Positions 1-6,429 of a DNA stretch of 10,831 nucleotides are shown piece after piece. Where the stretch lies: contig VAWV01000145.1 of the NCBI GenBank assembly GCA_005883295.1, forward strand, positions 1 to 10,831. Reading direction: 5' to 3'. The translations under genes and the position numbers were made by a program. The notes beneath the pieces are model-generated. The model saw only the letters and a list, made by a program, of their open reading frames with translations. It was not told the DNA's origin and did no database searches. Source of the stretch: Actinomycetota bacterium. Lineage in GTDB: Bacteria; Actinomycetota; Thermoleophilia; Solirubrobacterales; Thermoleophilaceae. Each line of letters begins with the position of its first letter. Position 1 is the stretch's first letter.

Positions 1-123
1 TGGGACCGGGTCAGCGAGCTCGCGGGCCTTCAGGGCATTGGGGAGGCGGACGTGGTGTGGGACCTGGCCAACGGGATGCCCGTGCGCAAGCCTTGCGTCG
101 CGAAGCGCACCCAGCCCGCCTAA
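1..123 (+). CDS. C-terminal fragment of an unrecognised protein (5' end outside window)
   Basis: Frame 1 is open from the first base and ends at TAA 121-123, giving 40 residues that begin WDRVSELAGLQG and end VAKRTQPA. Codon choice is G/C-rich at third positions, as in the neighbouring genes, which supports a real coding end. The fragment contains no motif I can assign, so I give no function. It ends four bases before the stop codon of the convergent hydroxyacyl-CoA dehydrogenase gene, leaving no room for a separate terminator. It might belong to the same lipid-catabolism neighbourhood, but nothing in the sequence shows that. Confidence 0.55.
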   Translation, partial: WDRVSELAGLQGIGEADVVWDLANGMPVRKPCVAKRTQPA

Positions 124-127
124 GGCC

Positions 128-907
128 CTAGGACTCGTAGTCGTAGAAGCCGCGGCCGCTCTTCTGGCCGAGCGCGCCGTCGGCGATCAGCTCGTGGATC
201 CGGTCGGGCACCTCCTCGCCGATCTGGCGACCGATCGCGGCGGCCACGTCGAGACCCACGAAGTCGAGCAGGCGAAGCGGGCCCATCGGGTGGCCGGCAC
301 CGAGCTGCATGCAGCTATCCACCGCCTCGGCTTCGAGCTCGTAGTCGTCGAGCAGCCGCGCGGCGGCGAAGAGGTAGGGGAACAGGAGGCGGTTGACCAC
401 GAATCCCGGGGCGTCCGGAACCTCCACCGGGGTCTTGCCGAGCTGCTCGCACAGCGCTCGGGCCCGCTCGCGCGTCTCGGGCCGCGCGTGCGCCGGATAG
501 ACCAGCTCGACGAGCTCCATCTTCTCGACCGGGTTGAACACGTGCAGGCCCACGAAGCGGTCGCTCCTGCCCGCGCGCACGGCGAGCTCCTCGATCGAGA
601 GCGAGGACGTGGTTGAGCCGAGGAGCGTCTCGGCGGGCGTGATCCCGTCGAGGCGGTGGAGCACGTCGCCCTTCACCCGCGGGTCCTCGACCACGGCCTC
701 GACCACGAATGTGCACGACACGAGGTCGCCGATGTCGGTGGTCACGCGGGCGCCGTCGCCGATCTCCTCGCGCGCGCGGTCGCGCGACCGCGCGCTCCGT
801 GCCCACACCTGAACCTCGCCATGGGCGGACGCCAGGCGAGCCAGGCCCGTCGCCACCACCCCCGTCCCGGCGATTCCGAGGCGCTCAGTGAGGTTTGGTT
901 GACTCAC
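128..907 (-). CDS. 3-hydroxyacyl-CoA (3-hydroxybutyryl-CoA) dehydrogenase, short form
   Basis: A 259-residue single-domain-pair HCDH, slightly shorter than the usual ~280. It should oxidise 3-hydroxyacyl-CoA to 3-ketoacyl-CoA in the cytoplasm, or run the reverse reaction. The Rossmann loop is at residues 11-23 (GTGVVATGLA, with Ala19 where the third Gly usually sits). The segment around S98-S102 matches the family SNTSS motif. The catalytic pair is H122 and E134 in LHVFNPVEKMELVE, with the usual 12-residue spacing. N172 lies in PGFVVNRLL, and the C-terminal helical domain ends in the typical GQKSGRGFYDY. The start is GTG (AGT CAA follows); no earlier start fits, and the Shine-Dalgarno is weak. 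It is divergent from the thiolase gene 52 bp away. The end of beta-2 reads VWARS instead of an acidic residue, hinting at NADP(H) rather than NAD(H). Family assignment is firm; chain length and cofactor are inferred. Confidence 0.93.
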   Translation of the reverse strand: MSQPNLTERLGIAGTGVVATGLARLASAHGEVQVWARSARSRDRAREEIGDGARVTTDIGDLVSCTFVVEAVVEDPRVKGDVLHRLDGITPAETLLGSTTSSLSIEELAVRAGRSDRFVGLHVFNPVEKMELVELVYPAHARPETRERARALCEQLGKTPVEVPDAPGFVVNRLLFPYLFAAARLLDDYELEAEAVDSCMQLGAGHPMGPLRLLDFVGLDVAAAIGRQIGEEVPDRIHELIADGALGQKSGRGFYDYES

Positions 908-914
908 CAGTCAA
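899..914. promoter_or_regulatory. Perfect 6-4-6 palindrome, candidate operator over the dehydrogenase start
   Basis: TTGACT-CACC-AGTCAA is a perfect inverted repeat with 6-bp arms and a 4-bp centre. It covers the GTG start codon (905-907) of the minus-strand dehydrogenase and lies about 50 bp upstream of the divergent thiolase start. Short A/T-containing palindromes like this at divergent fatty-acid degradation promoters are often TetR-type regulator sites (FadR or similar), but no regulator gene is in this window, so the assignment is inference. The same TTGACT could serve as a -35 box for the plus-strand operon. Confidence 0.4.
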
Positions 915-925
915 TCCAGTACAGT
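899..925 (+). promoter_or_regulatory. Weak candidate promoter for the thiolase operon
   Basis: TTGACT (899-904) resembles a housekeeping -35 box and TACAGT (920-925) a -10 box, but the 15-bp spacer is short. If used, transcription would begin near 932, giving a leader of roughly 28 bases that carries the thiolase ribosome binding site. It overlaps the palindrome at 899-914, so a repressor bound there would block it. It is the only stretch upstream of the operon with both boxes. Confidence is low because high-GC actinobacterial promoters are poorly conserved. Confidence 0.25.
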
Positions 926-940
926 AGTCGTAGAGCGAGA

Positions 941-956
941 TTTCAGGGGGCTGAAA
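941..956 (+). promoter_or_regulatory. Thiolase ribosome binding site inside a second 6-4-6 palindrome
   Basis: TTTCAG-GGGG-CTGAAA is a perfect inverted repeat ending three bases before the thiolase ATG at 960. The purine-rich AGGGGG (945-950) is a good Shine-Dalgarno 9 bases from the ATG and falls mostly in the 4-base loop. In RNA the repeat could form a small hairpin that displays or modulates the ribosome site; in DNA it could be a second operator. The function is unproven; the repeat itself is directly visible. Confidence 0.45.
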
Positions 957-959
957 CAG

Positions 960-2159
960 ATGCAGAACGGGCATGGCCGCGAGGTCGTCGTCGTCGAGGC
1001 AGTGCGGACTCCGATCGGGCGAGGGCACCCGGAGAAGGGCTACTACAAGGACACTCACCCCAACGAGCTCCTCGGCAAGTGCTACACCGAGGTCATCGAG
1101 CGGGCGGGCATCCCGGCCGAAGAGGTCGAGGACGTGATCAGCGGCTGCGTGCAGCAGTACGGCGAGCAGATGTTCAACGTCGGCCGCAACGCCTGGCTGC
1201 AGGCCGGCCTCCCGGTTGAGACTCCCGCGACCACCGTCGACCGCCAGTGCGGGTCCGCGCAGCAGGCGGTGAACTTCGGCGCCGCGCTCGTGGCGTCCGG
1301 CGTGCACGACGCGGTGATCGGCTCGGGCGTGGAGCACATGGGGCACATCCCGATGGGCGTCGGCTTCAAGTGGGTCGACGACGTCGGCTCGCCCTGGCCC
1401 CCCGCGCTGCTGGAGAAGTACAACCTGGTGCCGCAGGGCATCTCGGCCGAGATGATCGCCGACAAGTGGGAGATCCCGCGGTCGGAGCTCGACGAGATCG
1501 GGCTGCGCTCCCACCAGAACGCGCACCAGGCGACCGAGGAGGGGCGCTTCGAGCGCGAGATCGTGCCGCTCTCCGTCAACGGCGACACGTATGTCACGGA
1601 TCAGGGGATCCGGCCCGGCACGAGCCTCGAGAAGCTCGCCGAGCTGAAGCCGGCCTTCCCGGATGCCGGGAAGTACGTCGGCGGCGAGGAGAACCTGCGC
1701 GTGACGGCGGGTAACTCGTCGCAGATCTCGGACGGCGCGGCGGCCGTGCTGCTCATGGCGCGCGAGAAGGCCGAGGCGCTCGGCCTCAAGCCACGCGCAC
1801 GGATCGTGGACCAGACCACGGTCGGCGTGGATCCCGTGATCATGCTCACCGGCCCGATCCCGGCGACGCGCAAGCTCCTCGAGCGCAACGGTATGAAGAT
1901 CGGCGACATCGATCTGATCGAGATCAACGAGGCGTTCGCCTCGGTGGTCGCCGCCTGGCGCCGTGAGCTCGAGCCGGACATGGATCGCGTCAACGTGAAC
2001 GGCGGCGCGATCGCCCTCGGGCACCCGCTCGGGTCGACCGGGGCGCGGCTGATCACCACGCTGCTGCACGAGCTCGAGCGCTCCGACAAGGAGATCGGGC
2101 TGGTGACCATGTGCTGCGGCGGCGGGCTCGGCACCGGCACGCTGATCCAGCGGGTATAG
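960..2159 (+). CDS. Thiolase (acetyl-CoA C-acyltransferase), degradative type
   Basis: A 399-residue thiolase, full length for the family. It should cleave 3-ketoacyl-CoA with CoA to acetyl-CoA (or propionyl-CoA) plus a shortened acyl-CoA, the last step of beta-oxidation. The nucleophilic cysteine is C97 in DRQCGSAQQA. NEAFA begins at N323, the GHP histidine is H355 in ALGHPLGSTGAR, and the second catalytic cysteine is C385 in MCCGGGLGTG near the C-terminus. All active-site motifs are intact. The start at ATG 960 is set by a strong AGGGGG site 9 bases upstream. It is the first gene of a tight + strand run and divergent from the 3-hydroxyacyl-CoA dehydrogenase, which makes its substrate. With the dehydrogenase pair downstream it resembles FadA/FadA5-like thiolases used on fatty or steroid side-chain acyl-CoAs. 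The exact substrate cannot be read from sequence. Confidence 0.95.
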   Translation: MQNGHGREVVVVEAVRTPIGRGHPEKGYYKDTHPNELLGKCYTEVIERAGIPAEEVEDVISGCVQQYGEQMFNVGRNAWLQAGLPVETPATTVDRQCGSAQQAVNFGAALVASGVHDAVIGSGVEHMGHIPMGVGFKWVDDVGSPWPPALLEKYNLVPQGISAEMIADKWEIPRSELDEIGLRSHQNAHQATEEGRFEREIVPLSVNGDTYVTDQGIRPGTSLEKLAELKPAFPDAGKYVGGEENLRVTAGNSSQISDGAAAVLLMAREKAEALGLKPRARIVDQTTVGVDPVIMLTGPIPATRKLLERNGMKIGDIDLIEINEAFASVVAAWRRELEPDMDRVNVNGGAIALGHPLGSTGARLITTLLHELERSDKEIGLVTMCCGGGLGTGTLIQRV

Positions 2160-2200
2160 CCCCCGTTTCCCGGGCCCCCGGCCTCGGGTAACGGAAGCTG

Positions 2201-3688
2201 ATGGCTGTGCGTACCCCCGACCAGCTTCTGGCTGGGCGCTACCGCATGCTGGGGCGGCTCGGATCGGGCGGCGCCGCGACCGTTTACCTGGCGGAGGACG
2301 AGCGCCTCGGGCGGCGAGTGGCCGTCAAACGCCTCCACGGCGGGATGGCCGACGACGACCTGGTCAGGCGCTTCCGGCGCGAGGCGCGGCTCGGCGCGGC
2401 CCTCAACCACACGAACCTGGTGACGGTCTACGACATCGCCTCGGACCACGAGGGCGTCCTGATCGTGATGGAGTGCGTCGAGGGCCACACCCTGCGCGAG
2501 GAAATCGCCGCGGGCCCGGTGGCGCCAGAGCGCGCGCTCCCGATCCTCCGCGGCGTGGGCGAGGCGCTCGACCACGCTCACGGCCTCGGCGTGCTCCACC
2601 GCGACGTGAAGCCGGGGAACATCCTGCTGCGCAAGGACGGCGCGGTGAAGCTCGCGGACCTGGGGATCGCGACCGCGGCCGAGCAGACCCGGATCACCCG
2701 CGCGGGATCCGTGGTCGGTACCGCCTGCTACATCGCTCCCGAGCGACTCGACGGCGCGGCCGGCGGACCGGCGGCCGACGTCTACGCGCTGGCGGCGGTG
2801 GCGTTCGAGACGCTGACCGGCCGCCGCGCCGTGGAGGGCGCGAACGCGCTCGAGGTCGCCCGGCGAATGGCGTCCGCCCCACCACCGGACCTGCGCGAGT
2901 TCCTCCCGGGCGCGCCGGCGGACGCGGCGGATGCCCTGAAGCGCGGCCTGGCCCGCGATCCCACGGCCCGCCAAGCGTCGACGAAGGAGCTGGTGGACGC
3001 GCTCGCAAAGGCCTTCGACACGCAGACTGGGGCGAATTACGACCGTATACGGGACGCAACTCAGCCCACGCGCGCGAGCCGGTCCACGAGGCGGCGACCG
3101 CTGGCGTGGGCACTGGGCGCGGCGGCGGTCCTGGCTCTCCTCCTACTTGCCCTATCGGTGGGGGGCACCCCGCATCAGGGCAAGATGGCGGGGTCGGAGG
3201 GACGGGCGGCGCGTCTCCCGCCGGTCCGGTCGGGCGTGCTGAGCCCAGCCGCCACCGTCAACAGCTTCTACCAGCGCGCCGCCGCCCACGACTACACGGG
3301 CGCCTGGGCCCTCACCACCGAGCGCGCCCACGGCCAGCTCGGCGGCCTATCCGCGTTCAGCGCGAGCCAATCCACCCTGCGCTCGATCTCGTTCCCGCTG
3401 CTGCGCGCGGTCAACGAGACCACAGACGCCGCAACTGTCGAGCTGCGCTCCGCGGCCGTCCACGCCGACCGCATTGACCACGTGTGCGGCACGGTGGGCC
3501 TGGTGCGCTCAGGCAGCCGATGGCTGCTCGACACCTTCCAGCTCGACGCGTGCGCGGCCGCCACCCCGAGGCTGGCGCCACCGCCGCGGCCACAGAAGAG
3601 GACTCCGCCACCCGCGAAGCAATTCGTCCCTCCGGGCCAGGCGAAACACGCCGGCAAGCCCCGAAAGGGACAAGGCAAGGGCGACTGA
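2201..3688 (+). CDS. Membrane-anchored PknB-type Ser/Thr protein kinase with NTF2-like extracytoplasmic domain
   Basis: This 495-residue protein has a kinase domain at about 14-272: glycine loop GSGGAATVYL (21-30), ATP lysine K43, helix-C E61, catalytic loop HRDVKPGN (133-140), metal-binding DLG (153-155, in place of DFG, a common bacterial variant) and APE (179-181). All catalytic residues are present. A basic juxtamembrane stretch leads into one transmembrane helix (about 301-320), so the kinase is cytoplasmic and the C-terminus outside. Residues ~346-455 (VNSFYQRAAAHDYTGAW through WLLDTFQLDAC) look like an NTF2-like fold and hold C429 and C451, a possible disulfide. The tail (456-495) is rich in Pro, Lys and Gly. 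There are no PASTA repeats, so muropeptide sensing is unlikely. ATG 2201 follows ACGGAAG and lies 41 bp after the thiolase. The kinase assignment is firm; the outer-domain fold is inferred. Confidence 0.95.
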   Translation: MAVRTPDQLLAGRYRMLGRLGSGGAATVYLAEDERLGRRVAVKRLHGGMADDDLVRRFRREARLGAALNHTNLVTVYDIASDHEGVLIVMECVEGHTLREEIAAGPVAPERALPILRGVGEALDHAHGLGVLHRDVKPGNILLRKDGAVKLADLGIATAAEQTRITRAGSVVGTACYIAPERLDGAAGGPAADVYALAAVAFETLTGRRAVEGANALEVARRMASAPPPDLREFLPGAPADAADALKRGLARDPTARQASTKELVDALAKAFDTQTGANYDRIRDATQPTRASRSTRRRPLAWALGAAAVLALLLLALSVGGTPHQGKMAGSEGRAARLPPVRSGVLSPAATVNSFYQRAAAHDYTGAWALTTERAHGQLGGLSAFSASQSTLRSISFPLLRAVNETTDAATVELRSAAVHADRIDHVCGTVGLVRSGSRWLLDTFQLDACAAATPRLAPPPRPQKRTPPPAKQFVPPGQAKHAGKPRKGQGKGD

Positions 3689-3701
3689 CCCCAGGGTTAC
3701 A

Positions 3702-3743
3702 ATGGCTTTTGCAGGGGGGAACAAGGACGACTCGCTCACCTGA
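3702..3743 (+). other. Out-of-frame ATG with good RBS and G6 run before the c-di-GMP gene
   Basis: CAGGG (3692-3696) sits five bases before an ATG at 3702, the best translation start between the kinase and the next gene. Its frame stops after 13 codons (MAFAGGNKDDSLT, TGA 3741-3743). The run of six G at 3714-3719 lies just inside. Removing one G would join this ATG to the large GAF/GGDEF/HD-GYP frame as MAFAGGTRTTRSPDD. It could be a sequencing error, a programmed +1 shift, a leader peptide or chance. It is listed because it decides where the next gene begins. Confidence 0.45.
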
Positions 3744-6417
3744 CGATCAGCCGCAGCCGGCCCGGAGCGGCGACACGATAAGCGCGGTATCACGGCTCCT
3801 TGCCGCGGCAAGCACGGCCGATCGCCCCGATGCCCTCGCGGCCGCGCTCGTGCGCGAGGCCCGCAGGCACTTCGACGTCCCGGCGTCGCTCGTGTTCGTG
3901 GTCGACCAACGCTCACGGCGCGCGGCAGTTGTGGCCGGGGACCCGCATCCCACGCAGCGCGACTGGTTCGGCCTGGATGAGGCGTCGCCGCTGGCCGAGG
4001 CGCTCGGCGCCGGCACGCCGATGCCCCTGAGCACCGCACAGGCGCGCGAGCTCGCGCTGGCGAGCGGGCTCCAGCCCCGCCCGCAGGCGGCTCTGGTGGC
4101 ACCGATGGTCCATCCCGGGGGCGCGCTGGCACACGTCCTGATGGTCGCCGCCGACCGGCCGCGCACGTTCGAGGACGCCGATCTGGACGCGGCGGCCGCC
4201 TTGGCCGAGGCTGCCCGCGCCAGCCTCGCCCAGTTGCTGCTGGCGGAGGAGCACGGCGCCCAGCGAGCCCGCCAGTCCTCGATCGCGCGCGCGGCGAAGG
4301 CGCTGAACGAGAGCCTCGACCTGACCCGCGTCCTACCGCGCATCTGCGAGGAGGCCGCGTCGATCCTCGCCGCGGACCGCGTCCTGGTGTTCCGCGGCTC
4401 GGCCGGCACGACGCTCACGCTCGATTCGTCCAGCGTCTCCCAGGAGGCCGGCGGCGCCGTGGAGCAGGCGGGCGGGATCGCGGCGCGCGCCCTCGACCTC
4501 GGCCGCCCGCTGCTCTCCAACGACTACGTGCGCGACGCGGCCCCGACCGTCGGCTCCCCGTTCGCCGACATCCGCACGGCGCTGGCGGTCCCAATGCGGT
4601 GGGATGGCGAGCTCCGCGGCGTGATGTGGGCGGGATGGACGCGGAACCGGGTGGTCCTCGACGAGGACGCCCACCTCCTCGAGAGCTTCGCCGAGCTCGC
4701 GGCCGTGGCCTGCCGCAACGCCAGCGTCCACGCCGACCTTGCCGAGGCGGCGAGGACCGATGCGCTCACCGGCTGCATGAACCACGCGGCCCTGCACGAG
4801 ACGCTGCGCCGCGAGATGCAGCGCAGCCGCCGCACCGGCCGGCCGCTCACGGTGGTGCTCGTGGACCTCGACAACTTCAAGCAGGTGAACGAGCGCCAGG
4901 GCCACCTGGCCGGCGACGAGGTGCTGCGCCGCGTGGGGCGCGCCCTGCGCCAGGCCGTGCGCCCGTACGACTTCGTGGCCCGCTACGGAGGCGACGAGTT
5001 CGCGATCGTGTCGGTGGACTCGGAGGCGGAGCGGGGAGGCGAGATCGCGCGCCGCGCGATCACCCGGCTGTCGGAGTCGATCGCGGAGCTCGGCCATGAC
5101 AAGGAGCCGACCTACGCCACCGCGGGCGTCGCCGAGTGGACGCCCGGGCTGAGCCCGAGCGAGCTGCTGCGGGAGGCGGACCGCGCGCTCCTCTATGGCA
5201 AGCAGCAGGGGATCCGCGGCAGCGCGATCGCGGCGTCGACGGTGCCCCAGGGCTTCGAGCTCGGGCAGGCACGCCTGACCGAGCCGGCGGACCAGCCGGT
5301 CGGGGAGCCGGTCGAGCCGTCGCGTGGCGGTCCTCTCCTCGAGAGTGAGCCGCTGCGCAAGCGCAACCGCCAGCTCACGCTCGCGAACGCCCTCGGGGCG
5401 CGTCTCTCCGAGATGACCGACGTGGGCGACATCGTGGAGGCGGCTGTCGACGAGCTCCACCGCGCGTTCGGCTACTTCACCTGTGCGGTGGTCCGGCCCG
5501 TGGAGGGGGAAGCGGTCGAGGCCGTGGCCGGCCGCGGCGCGGCCTACGCGAGCCTCCCTCCGCCGTGGCGCCAGCCGCTCAGCGCCGGGGTGATCGGGCG
5601 CGCCTTCCGCGAGCGCCGGACGGTGGTCGTGGGTGACACCGAGCGCGACCCCGACTATTTCTCGTCGGAGACCACGGAGGCGGTTCGCTCCGAGCTGGTC
5701 TCGCCGATCTGGGTGGGGTCGGAGCTGTGGGGCGCGATCGACGTGCAGGAGACGGCGCGCGAGGCGTTCGACGAGGCCGATGCCCGCCTGATCGAGACCG
5801 TCGCGGACCAGCTCGGGGCGGCGCTCCGCTCGGCGACGCTGTACGAGCAGCTCGAGCGCGCCTATATCGGGACGGCCGAGGCGCTGGCGGCGGCCCTCGA
5901 GGCCAAGGACGCGTACACCGCCACGCACGCGCGCTCGATCGTGGAGAACGCGGAGGCGGTGGGCCGTCTGCTGGGGCTCGAGGGGACGGCTCTGCGCGAC
6001 GTGCGCTACGGCGCCGCGTTCCACGACATCGGCAAGATCGCCGTGCCCGAGCACGTCCTCAACAAGCCCGGTCCGCTCACCGACGAGGAGCGCGCCCAGG
6101 TGGAGCGCCACGTGCTGGTGGGGGAGCAGATCCTCGCGCCGATCGAGTTCCTGGCCGGGATCAGGCCGCTGGTGCGGCATGGCCACGAGCACTGGGACGG
6201 CCAGGGCTATCCGGACAGGCTTGCCGGCGAGGAGATCCCGCTCGGCTCCCGGATCATCCTGGCCTGCGACGCCCTCGACGCGATGACGAGCGAGCGTCCG
6301 TACCGCGCCGCCATGCCCGAGAACGCCGCGCGCAGAGAGCTCCGCCGGTTCTCCGGATCGCAGTTCGACCCGCGAATCGTGGAGACGCTCTTCGAGGTGC
6401 TCGACGCGGGTAGATAG
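3709..6417 (+). CDS. GAF-GAF-GGDEF-GAF-HD-GYP cyclic-di-GMP synthase/phosphodiesterase
   Basis: With the TTG start at 3709 this is a 902-residue cytoplasmic signalling enzyme with no transmembrane segment. Approximate order: GAF-like 1 (27-180), GAF 2 (190-345), GGDEF (350-510), GAF 3 (550-715), HD-GYP (716-902). The synthase site is intact: DLDNFKQVNE, then RYGGDEF (425-431). An inhibitory RxxD site (R418-D421) lies exactly five residues before GGDEF. The HD-GYP metal site also looks complete: H740, H772-D773 (HDIGK), H801, then HGHEHWDGQGYP (826-835). Both making and breaking c-di-GMP are therefore plausible, with GAF domains sensing small ligands. The frame is open further 5' inside the kinase gene, but that part is off-frame kinase sequence. 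In-frame start choices after the kinase stop are poor, so the true start may be ATG 3702 through a one-base shift. It follows the kinase by 20 bp and precedes the acyl-CoA dehydrogenases by 12 bp. Confidence 0.9.
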   Translation: MQGGTRTTRSPDDQPQPARSGDTISAVSRLLAAASTADRPDALAAALVREARRHFDVPASLVFVVDQRSRRAAVVAGDPHPTQRDWFGLDEASPLAEALGAGTPMPLSTAQARELALASGLQPRPQAALVAPMVHPGGALAHVLMVAADRPRTFEDADLDAAAALAEAARASLAQLLLAEEHGAQRARQSSIARAAKALNESLDLTRVLPRICEEAASILAADRVLVFRGSAGTTLTLDSSSVSQEAGGAVEQAGGIAARALDLGRPLLSNDYVRDAAPTVGSPFADIRTALAVPMRWDGELRGVMWAGWTRNRVVLDEDAHLLESFAELAAVACRNASVHADLAEAARTDALTGCMNHAALHETLRREMQRSRRTGRPLTVVLVDLDNFKQVNERQGHLAGDEVLRRVGRALRQAVRPYDFVARYGGDEFAIVSVDSEAERGGEIARRAITRLSESIAELGHDKEPTYATAGVAEWTPGLSPSELLREADRALLYGKQQGIRGSAIAASTVPQGFELGQARLTEPADQPVGEPVEPSRGGPLLESEPLRKRNRQLTLANALGARLSEMTDVGDIVEAAVDELHRAFGYFTCAVVRPVEGEAVEAVAGRGAAYASLPPPWRQPLSAGVIGRAFRERRTVVVGDTERDPDYFSSETTEAVRSELVSPIWVGSELWGAIDVQETAREAFDEADARLIETVADQLGAALRSATLYEQLERAYIGTAEALAAALEAKDAYTATHARSIVENAEAVGRLLGLEGTALRDVRYGAAFHDIGKIAVPEHVLNKPGPLTDEERAQVERHVLVGEQILAPIEFLAGIRPLVRHGHEHWDGQGYPDRLAGEEIPLGSRIILACDALDAMTSERPYRAAMPENAARRELRRFSGSQFDPRIVETLFEVLDAGR

Positions 6418-6429
6418 CATCCCGCGCCG

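Noticed and set aside
2169..2188. GC-rich inverted repeat after the thiolase as a terminator
   Set aside because: The best pairing CCGGG-CC-CCCGG has a two-base loop and no T tract follows, so it does not support an intrinsic terminator.
885..2974. Minus-strand open frames (394 and 457 codons) opposite the thiolase and kinase
   Set aside because: Low-complexity Arg/His/Gly-rich translations with no domain; shadows of the plus-strand genes.
3484..3708. ATG 3484 as the start of the c-di-GMP gene
   Set aside because: It lies about 200 bp inside the kinase gene and encodes Arg/Ala/Pro-rich shadow sequence without domain features.
3689..3780. c-di-GMP riboswitch upstream of the GGDEF gene
   Set aside because: No GEMM-type conserved core or paired helices could be found in the short kinase/GGDEF junction.
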